A DNA stretch of 12,542 nt from Limnoraphis robusta CS-951 (GTDB lineage: Bacteria; Cyanobacteriota; Cyanobacteriia; Cyanobacteriales; Microcoleaceae). The position numbers and the translations under genes are program-made. The notes under the pieces were generated by a model. The model searched no databases. It had not been told where the DNA came from and saw nothing but the letters and a program-made list of their open reading frames with translations. Below, piece by piece: positions 1 through 5,863 of the stretch (position 1 is its first letter; the number at the start of each line of letters is the position of its first letter). The DNA lies in the NCBI RefSeq assembly GCF_000972705.2, contig NZ_LATL02000228.1:1-12542 (forward strand), in the 5' to 3' direction.

Positions 1-909
1 TTCTAAACCCATTACCGCCAACCATTCATTAATTATTTCTTGGCATTCCTTAACTACCTTTAAATCTTCATGCAGGACTACAAAATCATCTGCATATCTG
101 ATTAGGGCTAAGGTTTGTTCATTTTTGGATTTATTTCCTTTCAGAGTTCTTGCATACTGTTTAACTCTTTCTTCCATACCATGTAAGGCTATGTTTGCTA
201 ATAACGGGGAAATTACACCTCCCTGTGGTGTACCTTCATGGGTAGGAAAAAGGTCTTTTCCATCCATTACTCCGCTCTTTAACCATGCTTTGATTTGTTG
301 TCTTAGCTTGGGATAGGTTTGGAGTTTTGCCAACAGTTTTTGATGGTTTATTTTATCGAAGCATTTGGATATGTCAGCATCTAGCACATATTTAGGCTTT
401 TTGTTGATGCTTGTGTATATTGCTCCGATGGCATCATGGGCTGAACGTGCTGGTCTAAAACCATAACTGTTAGGTTCAAACTTGGCTTCCCATTCTGGTT
501 CTAACGCTAGTTTTACTAATGCTTGTAAAGCACGTTCATACAGGGTTGGAATTCCTAGAGGTCGCTTTTCGTCCGTGTTGGATTTGGGTATCCATACTCG
601 GCGGGTTGGTTTTGATTTGTTGCCAAGTTTTAGGTTATTTGCAAGTGCCATTCTTTGTTTTGGTGTTAAGGATTTAACACCATCGATACCTGCGGTTTTC
701 TTGCCTTGATTATCTTGGCTAACCCGTCGAACGGCTAGTAGTTTGGCGTGCCAGCTTTTTTGGAGTAGCCTTTGTAGTTTGTGGACTAATCTGACATTGC
801 CTTGCTGACTGGCTTTGAATATTCTTTTTTGCAATTTAAAGACACATCTTTCAGCTTTTCGCCAGTTGATGTCCTTCCATTCATACATCGATTTTTCAAC
901 CGTGTTCAT
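1..909 (-). CDS. ltrA: Group II intron reverse transcriptase/maturase, C-terminus missing
   Basis: 303 codons are visible and the frame is open at the left edge. The start ATG at 909 is the only reasonable one, because an in-frame TAA lies two codons upstream. The N-terminal RT0-type region is at about residues 8-95 and contains the family-typical [11 protein letters not shown] and TAGIDG stretches. Fingers and palm follow: RRVWIPK at 103-109, RPLGIPT at 116-122, SYGFRP at 148-153, the first catalytic Asp in LDADI (176-180), [10 protein letters not shown] at 226-235, and the catalytic YADD at 272-275. The maturase (X/thumb) domain and any HNH endonuclease would lie outside the window. Such proteins help their intron RNA fold and splice, and copy it into DNA during retrohoming. 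The part that can be seen has no frameshift or stop, so it may be active. The gene symbol is by family. Confidence 0.95.
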   Translation of the reverse strand, partial: MNTVEKSMYEWKDINWRKAERCVFKLQKRIFKASQQGNVRLVHKLQRLLQKSWHAKLLAVRRVSQDNQGKKTAGIDGVKSLTPKQRMALANNLKLGNKSKPTRRVWIPKSNTDEKRPLGIPTLYERALQALVKLALEPEWEAKFEPNSYGFRPARSAHDAIGAIYTSINKKPKYVLDADISKCFDKINHQKLLAKLQTYPKLRQQIKAWLKSGVMDGKDLFPTHEGTPQGGVISPLLANIALHGMEERVKQYARTLKGNKSKNEQTLALIRYADDFVVLHEDLKVVKECQEIINEWLAVMGLE

Positions 910-1480
910 AACTTATTCGTTGCTACTTAAGACTATTCATTCCATTGAACAGTGTGTACGTCAGCTTATCCTTATCTATTACAGATAGGCTTTTGCTTCT
1001 TACACAATCCTTCCCAGACAAATCTTACGCTGGTTACTACTTAGATTTCGACCTCATCTAAGAGATTTGTAGGGGTTACTTCGTTCCCAATAATCGTATT
1101 TCTAACCTTAGTGTCTTCCTCTGTACCGAAGCTGTGTAGATGGTTCTGGTTAAACTCTACCTTTTTCCAGTACCTTAGCTTATTAACATTTTGTTGCCAG
1201 CCAATAATCTGCGTAGGCTGGATTACCGTGACGGTACTTATAACGGAAGTTCCTTTCGTACACATAGTTAGGTGCTAGACAGGATTTGATGTCAGATTCA
1301 TCATTACTGCCGTTTAACCCCGCTTTTCCCACTTTGATGACCATTCTCCACAGGAAGGGGTTATGCTGTCACTCCACCATCTGGAGGGATGGGCTTTCAC
1401 CATCACGGTTATTGAGTTGTCAAGGTTTATCACCTTGCCCTATCCACGTCTGTTGGACTTTTGATAGGAACGAATCGCAC
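910..1480 (-). ncRNA. Group II intron RNA, 5' domains (I to start of IV)
   Basis: This stretch between the intron 5' end and the maturase start holds the catalytic RNA's 5' domains. It starts GTGCGATTCG on the minus strand and is rich in short complementary segments. A 74-codon open frame on the minus strand (1041-1265) overlaps it, but is best explained as chance reading of structural RNA. The individual domains were not folded here, so the internal boundaries are not given. Confidence 0.8.
1223..1227 (-). other. Candidate EBS1 (exon-binding site) of the intron
   Basis: On the minus strand GGTAA, at intron position about 254, can pair with TTACC, the last five bases of the 5' exon (IBS1). 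Both the location within domain I and the pairing are as expected for target recognition by a group II intron. The sixth pair would be a T-T mismatch. A five-base match can arise by chance, so this is only a candidate. Confidence 0.4.
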
Positions 1481-1514
1481 GGTAAAAACGGTAGCGGTAG
1501 GCTTTTTCTGTCAT
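1481..1514 (-). CDS. tnpB: tnpB 5' exon (IS200/IS605 or IS607-type nuclease), interrupted by the intron
   Basis: The minus strand from ATG at 1514 encodes MTEKAYRYRFY plus one further C before the intron's GTGCG. An N-terminus of the form 'KAYRYRFYPT' is typical of TnpB proteins, the RNA-guided nucleases of IS200/IS605 and IS607 elements. The leftover C is compatible with a Pro codon (CCN) after splicing, which is the usual next residue. Only 34 bases are visible; the rest would lie beyond the intron, outside the window. TnpB uses a guide RNA from the element's own 3' end, which cannot be seen here. The call rests on 11 residues and is therefore made with moderate confidence. The gene is either disrupted or restored by splicing. 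Confidence 0.62.
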
Positions 1515-1545
1515 GTGTCACATCTTAGCATATAGCTTGTGAGAA

Positions 1546-1639
1546 CCGCTATCGAAGAGGCGTTTCCTCCCGTCGCTAAAAGCGAGGGTCTCCACGCCAA
1601 ATTCAGATGAAGACAATGCCTCAACTTTAAGGATAGCGG
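1546..1639. repeat. Nested imperfect palindrome upstream of tnpB
   Basis: Outer arms CCGCTATC (1546-1553) and GATAGCGG (1632-1639) enclose GAGGC/GCCTC arms, then GGCGT (1559-1563) and ACGCC (1594-1598), and a core hairpin CCC-g-TCGCT / AGCGA-GGG around 1569-1589. The nesting is visible by eye. It lies just 5' of the tnpB start, where it could be the subterminal hairpin of an IS200/IS605-type left end or a structured 5' leader. Which of these it is cannot be decided from one copy. Confidence 0.55.
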
Positions 1640-1663
1640 CAACTGAGGTGAATCGGTCTTAGC

Positions 1664-1669
1664 TATAAT
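1664..1669 (+). promoter_or_regulatory. Possible -10 element (TATAAT)
   Basis: A perfect TATAAT faces the small gene at 1900, but there is no convincing -35 hexamer at 16-18 bases upstream and the implied leader would be over 220 bases. It may be an activator-dependent promoter or a chance match in AT-rich DNA. Confidence 0.25.
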
Positions 1670-1708
1670 TTAGTTAAGGGTTTATCCTAAGTTTAGAAGG
1701 GCTTCTGA

Positions 1709-1767
1709 CTCGAATTTTTACTGAATATTTACAATCTTACCCTCGAAAATTTACTAAACATTTACAA
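1709..1767 (+). promoter_or_regulatory. Helix-phased TTTAC direct repeats, candidate response-regulator site
   Basis: A 26-base segment at 1709-1734 recurs at 1742-1767 with 22 of 26 identical bases, offset by 33 bases (three helical turns). Within each copy TTTAC occurs twice at an 11-base period (1717, 1728, 1750, 1761). Eleven-base direct repeats are the usual target form for OmpR/PhoB-type winged-helix regulators. The TTTAC core resembles the HLR1 box bound by cyanobacterial RpaB, although HLR1 has a 10-base period. The nearest gene downstream is the membrane protein at 1900. The regulator's identity is inference. Confidence 0.4.
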
Positions 1768-1899
1768 AACTCTCTTGTCAGACTTGATGAAAATTAACTA
1801 CTCTGAGAAAGGAGAAGATTTCAGAAATTTAATTTAAACAGGCTTGATTGGAATTATAGATCGTTAATTTATTCCTCACTAGAACTGGAGAAAAAACAA

Positions 1900-2202
1900 G
1901 TGAAAATAGCACTTTTACTATTGATTGTTGTTATCTTGGCGATCATTTTACTCAACGCAATTGATAAATATTTTTTAACCTTTCGTCCCTATCAGCCTAA
2001 ATCCTCTCAGTTCAAGCCAGAAAAACCTTGGATGGTTTCCCTGTTGAAACTGTTATTTTTGGGACTGGTTGTTCCGCTTTCCTACCTGAAGTTAGCTCTA
2101 GAAATTTACTTCAGCCCGGATCGTTCTAGCTCATCGGATCAGATTGTTTATACCCTTGAGAAACCCGCCTCGACTCAACCCTTGAATCAAAAGTTGAGCT
2201 AA
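1900..2202 (+). CDS. Small two-helix membrane protein, function unknown
   Basis: A 100-residue protein starting with GTG at 1900, preceded by GGAG at 1887-1890 (nine-base spacing). I do not recognise a named family. Residues 3-21 form a strongly hydrophobic helix that would serve as an N-terminal anchor. A charged/Pro-rich stretch (about 22-44, with RPYQPK and KPEKPW-like character) follows, then a second hydrophobic segment at about 46-68, and a Ser-rich polar tail of about 30 residues. The expected topology is two membrane passes with both ends on the same side. It stands alone on the plus strand, converging with the gene at 2269-3309, and follows an AT-rich upstream region with phased TTTAC repeats. 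It is probably real because of the ribosome binding site and coherent hydrophobic pattern; no role is proposed. Confidence 0.72.
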   Translation: MKIALLLLIVVILAIILLNAIDKYFLTFRPYQPKSSQFKPEKPWMVSLLKLLFLGLVVPLSYLKLALEIYFSPDRSSSSDQIVYTLEKPASTQPLNQKLS

Positions 2203-2212
2203 GAGTGAACTA

Positions 2213-2258
2213 CCTACACTGACCTGGCGGTAGAGTGTAGGCTTCCCAATTCATTGGG
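2213..2258. other. Two tandem hairpins between convergent genes
   Basis: CCTACACT (2213-2220) pairs with AGTGTAGG (2234-2241) across a 13-base loop, followed by CCCAA/TTGGG (2245-2249/2254-2258). They fill the 66-base gap between two genes that end toward each other, so a bidirectional terminator is plausible. Neither side shows a clean T-run, so a repeat-type origin is equally possible. Confidence 0.4.
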
Positions 2259-2268
2259 GATTGAAAAG

Positions 2269-3309
2269 TTAATCATCACTATCAGCTAAAATTTGTAGAC
2301 GGATTCTCCCCTTTTGACCTTCTCCAATTTGAATTTCTAACACTTGACCTGCCAGTTGTTCTAGACAAGAAAGCAGCGATCGCAAATGAGGCGTACTCGC
2401 ACCTGTATCGACATAGAGGCGATCGGCTAAACTCCCCACCCGCTTCCAGGTACTATGAAGTTTAACGATCGCTTGTTCGAGTTGAGTGGCTTGTTTAACC
2501 AAATCTGCCGCAGTGTTCAAACAACCAACTCGTAATGCTTCTTCTAGCGCCATTTCCACATCAACAGAAGATTGGTTGATCGCCTGTACTTGAGCGGCAG
2601 CATCGAGATATTTTGATAAATTTTTAGCTTCTGAAGTCAGATTTTTAATCGTATCAACATCGGGATTTTCGGTGATTTCCCGGCGAATTTCCGTGATATG
2701 AGACTCGGGTAATTTTTCCATCTCCCGCACCAGAGGCGCCAGATAACGAGTTGGCATCGCCCCGGCTGCGGCTTTTTCTCGCACTTCTTCCGGTAACAGA
2801 TCTGAACTCATGGCAGTCCATTCATCGGACATCTGACGCACCTGACGCTTCGTAATGCGATCGCCATTGCAAGCCGCATCAGAGATCATTTGTTGGACTT
2901 GTGGGGGAGATTTTGCCGTCTCTACAAACGCTCGTTTACTAAAATTATTAATCGAGTCGGGGTTTAACTGACCTTGAGCCAGGAGAGTATCTGCACTGTT
3001 TGCCAGTTCAATTAAAGCATAGGCTTGACTTTTGCTGATTTCTCGGTCTTTGAGCCAATTGAGAAATCCCGTTCCCCGCCCTTCACCGCCCCGTTTTTCG
3101 CGATCGCGTACCGCCCGTAAAATCCGCCCCCGCCAAATTTCGGTTTGTAGATCAAAGCGATCGCAGACTTTCCAAGCGACATCGATCTGTCGTTCAAAGT
3201 CCGGTTCCGCAATTGCATCATCTTCAGGATCGGGGAGTTCAAACTTCAGATCGGTTAGCTCTTGTAGAACTTCAGCTAACTCATTGGGCGATTGGGGAAT
3301 ATCAGCCAT
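2269..3309 (-). CDS. Conserved-type hypothetical protein with HTH-like segments
   Basis: A 346-residue soluble protein of unknown function. I chose ATG at 3309 because GGAG lies five bases upstream and a promoter candidate predicts transcription beginning near 3336; an in-frame ATG at 3333 (eight more residues) lacks a ribosome binding site. An acidic N-terminal part (about 1-40, many D/E) is followed by a basic stretch (about 60-78, with RGRILRAVRDREKRGG) and then residues 82-110, where FLNWLKDREISKSQAYALIELA reads like a helix-turn-helix. A second such segment is around 150-163 (ITKRQVRQM). The middle and C-terminal parts are mostly helical, with a Glu/Leu-rich region (about 195-290). There are no signal peptide, membrane segments or catalytic motifs. 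A DNA-binding or partition-like role fits the layout but is inference. Confidence 0.82.
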   Translation of the reverse strand: MADIPQSPNELAEVLQELTDLKFELPDPEDDAIAEPDFERQIDVAWKVCDRFDLQTEIWRGRILRAVRDREKRGGEGRGTGFLNWLKDREISKSQAYALIELANSADTLLAQGQLNPDSINNFSKRAFVETAKSPPQVQQMISDAACNGDRITKRQVRQMSDEWTAMSSDLLPEEVREKAAAGAMPTRYLAPLVREMEKLPESHITEIRREITENPDVDTIKNLTSEAKNLSKYLDAAAQVQAINQSSVDVEMALEEALRVGCLNTAADLVKQATQLEQAIVKLHSTWKRVGSLADRLYVDTGASTPHLRSLLSCLEQLAGQVLEIQIGEGQKGRIRLQILADSDD

Positions 3310-3342
3310 CACGACTCCGCAGCGTTGGATCATTGCCGGATC

Positions 3343-3371
3343 ATTATTACACGATTCGACCTCACTACCAA
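3343..3371 (-). promoter_or_regulatory. Candidate promoter of the gene at 2269-3309
   Basis: On the minus strand TTGGTA (3371-3366) is followed by 17 bases and AATAAT (3348-3343), or 16 bases and TAATAA. Transcription would begin near 3336, giving a leader of about 27 bases to the ATG at 3309 and favouring that start over 3333. Confidence 0.42.
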
Positions 3372-3430
3372 CTCAGCTCTGTCGGTTGCGCTTTTAGCTG
3401 AACCTGTTTTTCGATTTTTTTCTCAAAGGA

Positions 3431-3460
3431 TTGCACAAATTAGAAATCTTGTGCTACATT
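3431..3460 (+). promoter_or_regulatory. Candidate promoter of tRNA-His
   Basis: TTGCAC (3431-3436), an 18-base spacer and TACATT (3455-3460) place the start a few bases before the tRNA. An inverted repeat GCACAA (3433-3438) / TTGTGC (3449-3454) overlaps the -35 and abuts the -10. Confidence 0.5.
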
Positions 3461-3472
3461 AAGAATTGGTAT

Positions 3473-3546
3473 GGCGGGCGTAGCCAAGTGGTTAAGGCAG
3501 TGGATTGTGGTTCCACCATTCGTGGGTTCGAGTCCCATCGTTCGCC
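3473..3546 (+). tRNA. tRNA-His (anticodon GTG)
   Basis: The cloverleaf folds by eye. The acceptor is GCGGGCG-like with two G-T pairs against CGTTCGC, followed by U8-A9, a D arm GCC..GGC, an anticodon loop TTGTGGT with anticodon GTG, and a T arm with loop TTCGAGT. The additional 5' G at 3473 (G-1) faces C73 at 3546, the identity pair of bacterial tRNA-His, and it is encoded in the DNA. CCA is not encoded (C then TTT follows), so it must be added after transcription. Confidence 0.95.
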
Positions 3547-3656
3547 CTTTGTCGAATAAGAGATTTTAGATCATAATTTTTGTCTGGGTTTGATCTCTTG
3601 AGATTCAGCTTAACTTTGTAAGTTCTCGCTTGATATTTGCTTATTTTAGATAATTA

Positions 3657-3766
3657 TTATAGCGGTGTGCGCTCGTATGAGGTACGAACCAGAAACCCGG
3701 TTTCTGCTAGAAACCGGGTTTCTACCCAATCGGTGTTGTACCTCACAGAACTGAAAACTGCTATAA
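3657..3766. repeat. 110-bp MITE-like nested palindrome
   Basis: Ends TTATAGCGGT (3657-3666) and ACTGCTATAA (3757-3766) are inverted repeats (9 of 10). Inside, TGAGGTAC (3678-3685) matches GTACCTCA (3738-3745), and the core AGAAACCCGGTTTCT (3691-3705) faces AGAAACCGGGTTTCT (3709-3723) across a 3-base loop. No coding capacity is present. Terminal TA on both sides fits Tc1/IS630-type miniature elements, and the core palindrome is of a kind dispersed in many cyanobacterial genomes (from memory). It sits between tRNA-His and the 3' end of dnaB and might end transcription from both sides. Confidence 0.65.
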
Positions 3767-3810
3767 CATTTGAGCATAACAATAAGGGTTTCAAGTTATC
3801 TAACTGTATA

Positions 3811-5205
3811 TTAATGAGCAGGCGGTAGGTTATGAGAAGATTGACCGGAAGGTAAATAGCGCTCGCCTCCGGCTAAGTTACGAAATTTGGTAAACTGAGG
3901 ATCAAAGAGTAATTTAATGGTTCCTGTCGGCCCGTTGCGGTGTTTGGTAATAATCACTTCAGCAATTCCGCGATCGGGTGAATCCGGGTTATAATAATCA
4001 TCTCGATACAGCATAATCACGAGATCGGCGTCTTGTTCGATCGATCCAGATTCCCTCAAATCGGACATCATGGGTCGTTTATTGGTACGAGATTCAACGC
4101 TGCGACTCAACTGTGAAAGCGCAATAACTGGAACATTTAATTCCCTGGCTAACCCTTTTAGCGATCGCGTAATTCTAGACAATTCTTGGACTCGATTCTC
4201 ACTCCCCCCCTCCATTAATTGCAGATAATCAATTAAAACTAACCCCAGTGCGCCGCCCTGTTCCGCTTGTAAACGCCGCACCTTTGAACGCATTTCTGTT
4301 ACCGTAATATTAGGCGTATCATCAATAAAAACAGGCAATTCTGATAAGGTTCCAATCGCCACCGTTAATGGTTCCCATTCACTCTGACTAATCCGCCCTG
4401 ATCGAAGTCGATTACTTTCAATTTTTGCCTCACTAGAAAGCAGTCTTTGAACTAACTGATCCTTCGACATTTCCAAGCTAAAAATCGCGACAGGCAGCTT
4501 ATGAATTTTGGCAATACTATAAGAAATATTTGTGCAAAGTGCGGTTTTTCCCATCGAAGGACGACCTGCAACAATAATTAAATCAGAGCGTTGAAATCCG
4601 CCCGTCATCGCGTCTAAATCATAAAAATTGCAATTTAAACCGGGAAGTGCAACGCCTTCGTGACGATCTTCGATATCCTGAAACGTATTAATCAGCGTCT
4701 CTGCGATAGAAATCAAATTTTGTTGCGGACGAACTTGAGTAATATTAAAAATCTTTTGTTCGGCTTGATCTAATACCTCTTCGATATCAATCGTTGTATC
4801 ATAACCCAAATCAATGGTTTCATGTCCGGCTTGAATCAAATTGCGGCGCATGGCTTTTTCAATCACCAACAACGCATATTGATCAATATTCACCGCCGAA
4901 ACTGTGCGATCTACCAGTTGTGCTAGCTTCATTTGTCCGCCCACTTCTTCTAAGTGATTGTGATCGGCTAGCCAAGTGGTAACGGTCATTAAATCAGTGG
5001 GTTTTCCCTGTAAATGTAAATTCAGGGTTGTGCGATAAATCGTTTGATGGGCTTTAATCGAAAAACAACTCGGATCTAACAATTCAGCCACACGACTAAT
5101 CGCTTCAGGATCGAGGAGAATTCCCCCTAAAATAGCCTCTTCTGCTTCAACATTTTGGGGCGGTAGGCGATCGCTGGGAAGTTGAAAGTTAGATCGATTT
5201 GCCAT
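3811..5205 (-). CDS. dnaB: Replicative DNA helicase DnaB
   Basis: 464 residues from ATG at 5205; an in-frame TTG at 5226 would add seven residues but neither start shows a good Shine-Dalgarno. DnaB is the hexameric 5'-3' helicase that unwinds the replication fork. The N-terminal domain (about 14-115) opens with PPQNVEAEEAILG, the standard DnaB start, and is followed by a linker. The RecA-like domain (about 185-450) carries Walker A GRPSMGKT (214-221), SLEMS (243-247), Walker B LVLIDYLQ (322-329), the ALSQLSR stretch (362-368) and DLRESGSIEQDAD (382-394). Length is normal. No intein interrupts the ATPase motifs, in contrast to Synechocystis DnaB. It follows rplI on the same strand after 74 bases, so they are probably cotranscribed. 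Confidence 0.98.
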   Translation of the reverse strand: MANRSNFQLPSDRLPPQNVEAEEAILGGILLDPEAISRVAELLDPSCFSIKAHQTIYRTTLNLHLQGKPTDLMTVTTWLADHNHLEEVGGQMKLAQLVDRTVSAVNIDQYALLVIEKAMRRNLIQAGHETIDLGYDTTIDIEEVLDQAEQKIFNITQVRPQQNLISIAETLINTFQDIEDRHEGVALPGLNCNFYDLDAMTGGFQRSDLIIVAGRPSMGKTALCTNISYSIAKIHKLPVAIFSLEMSKDQLVQRLLSSEAKIESNRLRSGRISQSEWEPLTVAIGTLSELPVFIDDTPNITVTEMRSKVRRLQAEQGGALGLVLIDYLQLMEGGSENRVQELSRITRSLKGLARELNVPVIALSQLSRSVESRTNKRPMMSDLRESGSIEQDADLVIMLYRDDYYNPDSPDRGIAEVIITKHRNGPTGTIKLLFDPQFTKFRNLAGGERYLPSGQSSHNLPPAH

Positions 5206-5242
5206 AGTGGGGGATGAAGAAAACAACCCGTTATCAGCAGTT

Positions 5243-5267
5243 TCAGACGTTCATCGAGAACGCCTGA
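5243..5267. other. Hairpin in the rplI-dnaB spacer
   Basis: TCAGACGTTC (5243-5252) pairs with GAACGCCTGA (5258-5267) with one mismatch and a five-base loop. On the transcribed (minus) strand no T-run follows, so it is more likely a processing or mRNA-stability element than a terminator; its function is unknown. Confidence 0.35.
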
Positions 5268-5279
5268 TCACCGTTCAAC

Positions 5280-5738
5280 TTAGTTAGAGACAACGTGAAC
5301 TTCAACTTCGGCCGTGACTTCTGGATGAAGTTTGATTTGTGCTTTATAAAAGCCAATATGATTGATATCGGGTAACGTGATACCCCGACGATCAACTTCT
5401 TGGTTCGTCATCGCTTGAATGGCTTCTGCAAGTTCGCGATCGGTTACAGTCCCAAAAATCGCTTCATTTTCACCCACCTGTTTAGCGATGGTAAAACGAC
5501 CAATGGTTTCTAATGCAGTTTTTTGGGCGATCGCTTCTTGCTTGAGTGCAATTTGTCGCTGACGTTCTTCTTCCCGACGACGTTCAACCTGCTTGAGAAT
5601 GCCTGGAGTGGCTCGAACTGCCAAACTTCTCGGGAGAAGATAGTTCCGAGCATAACCAGGCGCCACTTCCACTAAATCTCCATTTTGCCCTAGTTTGCTG
5701 ATGTCCTGTCTGAGAACGACTTGAACACGCTTTGCCAT
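5280..5738 (-). CDS. rplI: 50S ribosomal protein L9
   Basis: 152 residues, the usual length for bL9, a protein that binds 23S rRNA near the L1 stalk base. The N-terminal rRNA-binding domain (1-50) has the family signature [20 protein letters not shown] at 17-36. A long charged connecting helix, rich in R/E/Q/K, spans about 48-75, and the C-terminal domain (about 80-152) has IFGTVT and the ending [13 protein letters not shown]. The ATG at 5738 is preceded by AGGAAG at four-base spacing. dnaB lies directly downstream on the same strand. Upstream, the CRISPR array ends 125 bases before the start and is transcribed in the same direction, an unusual neighbour. Confidence 0.98.
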   Translation of the reverse strand: MAKRVQVVLRQDISKLGQNGDLVEVAPGYARNYLLPRSLAVRATPGILKQVERRREEERQRQIALKQEAIAQKTALETIGRFTIAKQVGENEAIFGTVTDRELAEAIQAMTNQEVDRRGITLPDINHIGFYKAQIKLHPEVTAEVEVHVVSN

Positions 5739-5863
5739 GATACTTCCTATAATCTTTTAACCCAAACACTCTATGATAGCGAGATTAGCGACGCGATCGC
5801 AAGATACATCAGAGAAAATTTTACAGCAACTTGAAAATCAAGCCTTCACTTTAACGGTCGGGC
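5739..5863. other. Array-distal flank and rplI upstream region
   Basis: 125 bases with no gene. It contains a HIP1 octamer (5793-5800) and a small hairpin CTTGA-aaa-TCAAG (5830-5842). It must hold either an rplI promoter or readthrough sequence from the array. I see no convincing -35/-10 pair and no T-tailed terminator on the minus strand. Confidence 0.5.

Larger units (their letters stand above)
1..1480 (-). mobile_element. Group II intron, 5' part, cut by left window edge
   Basis: On the minus strand the element begins with the group II consensus GTGCG (bases 1480 down to 1476), continues through about 570 bases of non-coding RNA, and then encodes a reverse transcriptase starting at 909. 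This order (5' end, structural domains, then an ORF expected in domain IV) is the known layout of a mobile bacterial group II intron. Domains V and VI and the 3' splice site lie beyond the left edge. The intron lies in the same orientation as the interrupted host gene, so splicing could restore the host mRNA. The exact 5' boundary is inferred from the consensus and from the reading frame of the interrupted gene. Confidence 0.88.

Noticed and set aside
1041..1265. Minus-strand open frame of 74 codons
   Set aside because: It lies within the structural RNA of the group II intron, has no ribosome binding site that I can see and no recognisable domain.
3012..3401. Open frames overlapping the 346-residue gene
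   Set aside because: Shadow frames with skewed Arg/Ser composition and no ribosome binding site; the main frame is coherent along its whole length.
3558..3599. AAGAGAT/ATCTCTT inverted repeat as a tRNA-His terminator
   Set aside because: Loop of 28 bases and no T-run after the second arm; too weak to annotate as a terminator.
3811..5205. Intein in dnaB
   Set aside because: Cyanobacterial dnaB genes sometimes carry one, but the motifs here are spaced normally and the protein has the usual length.
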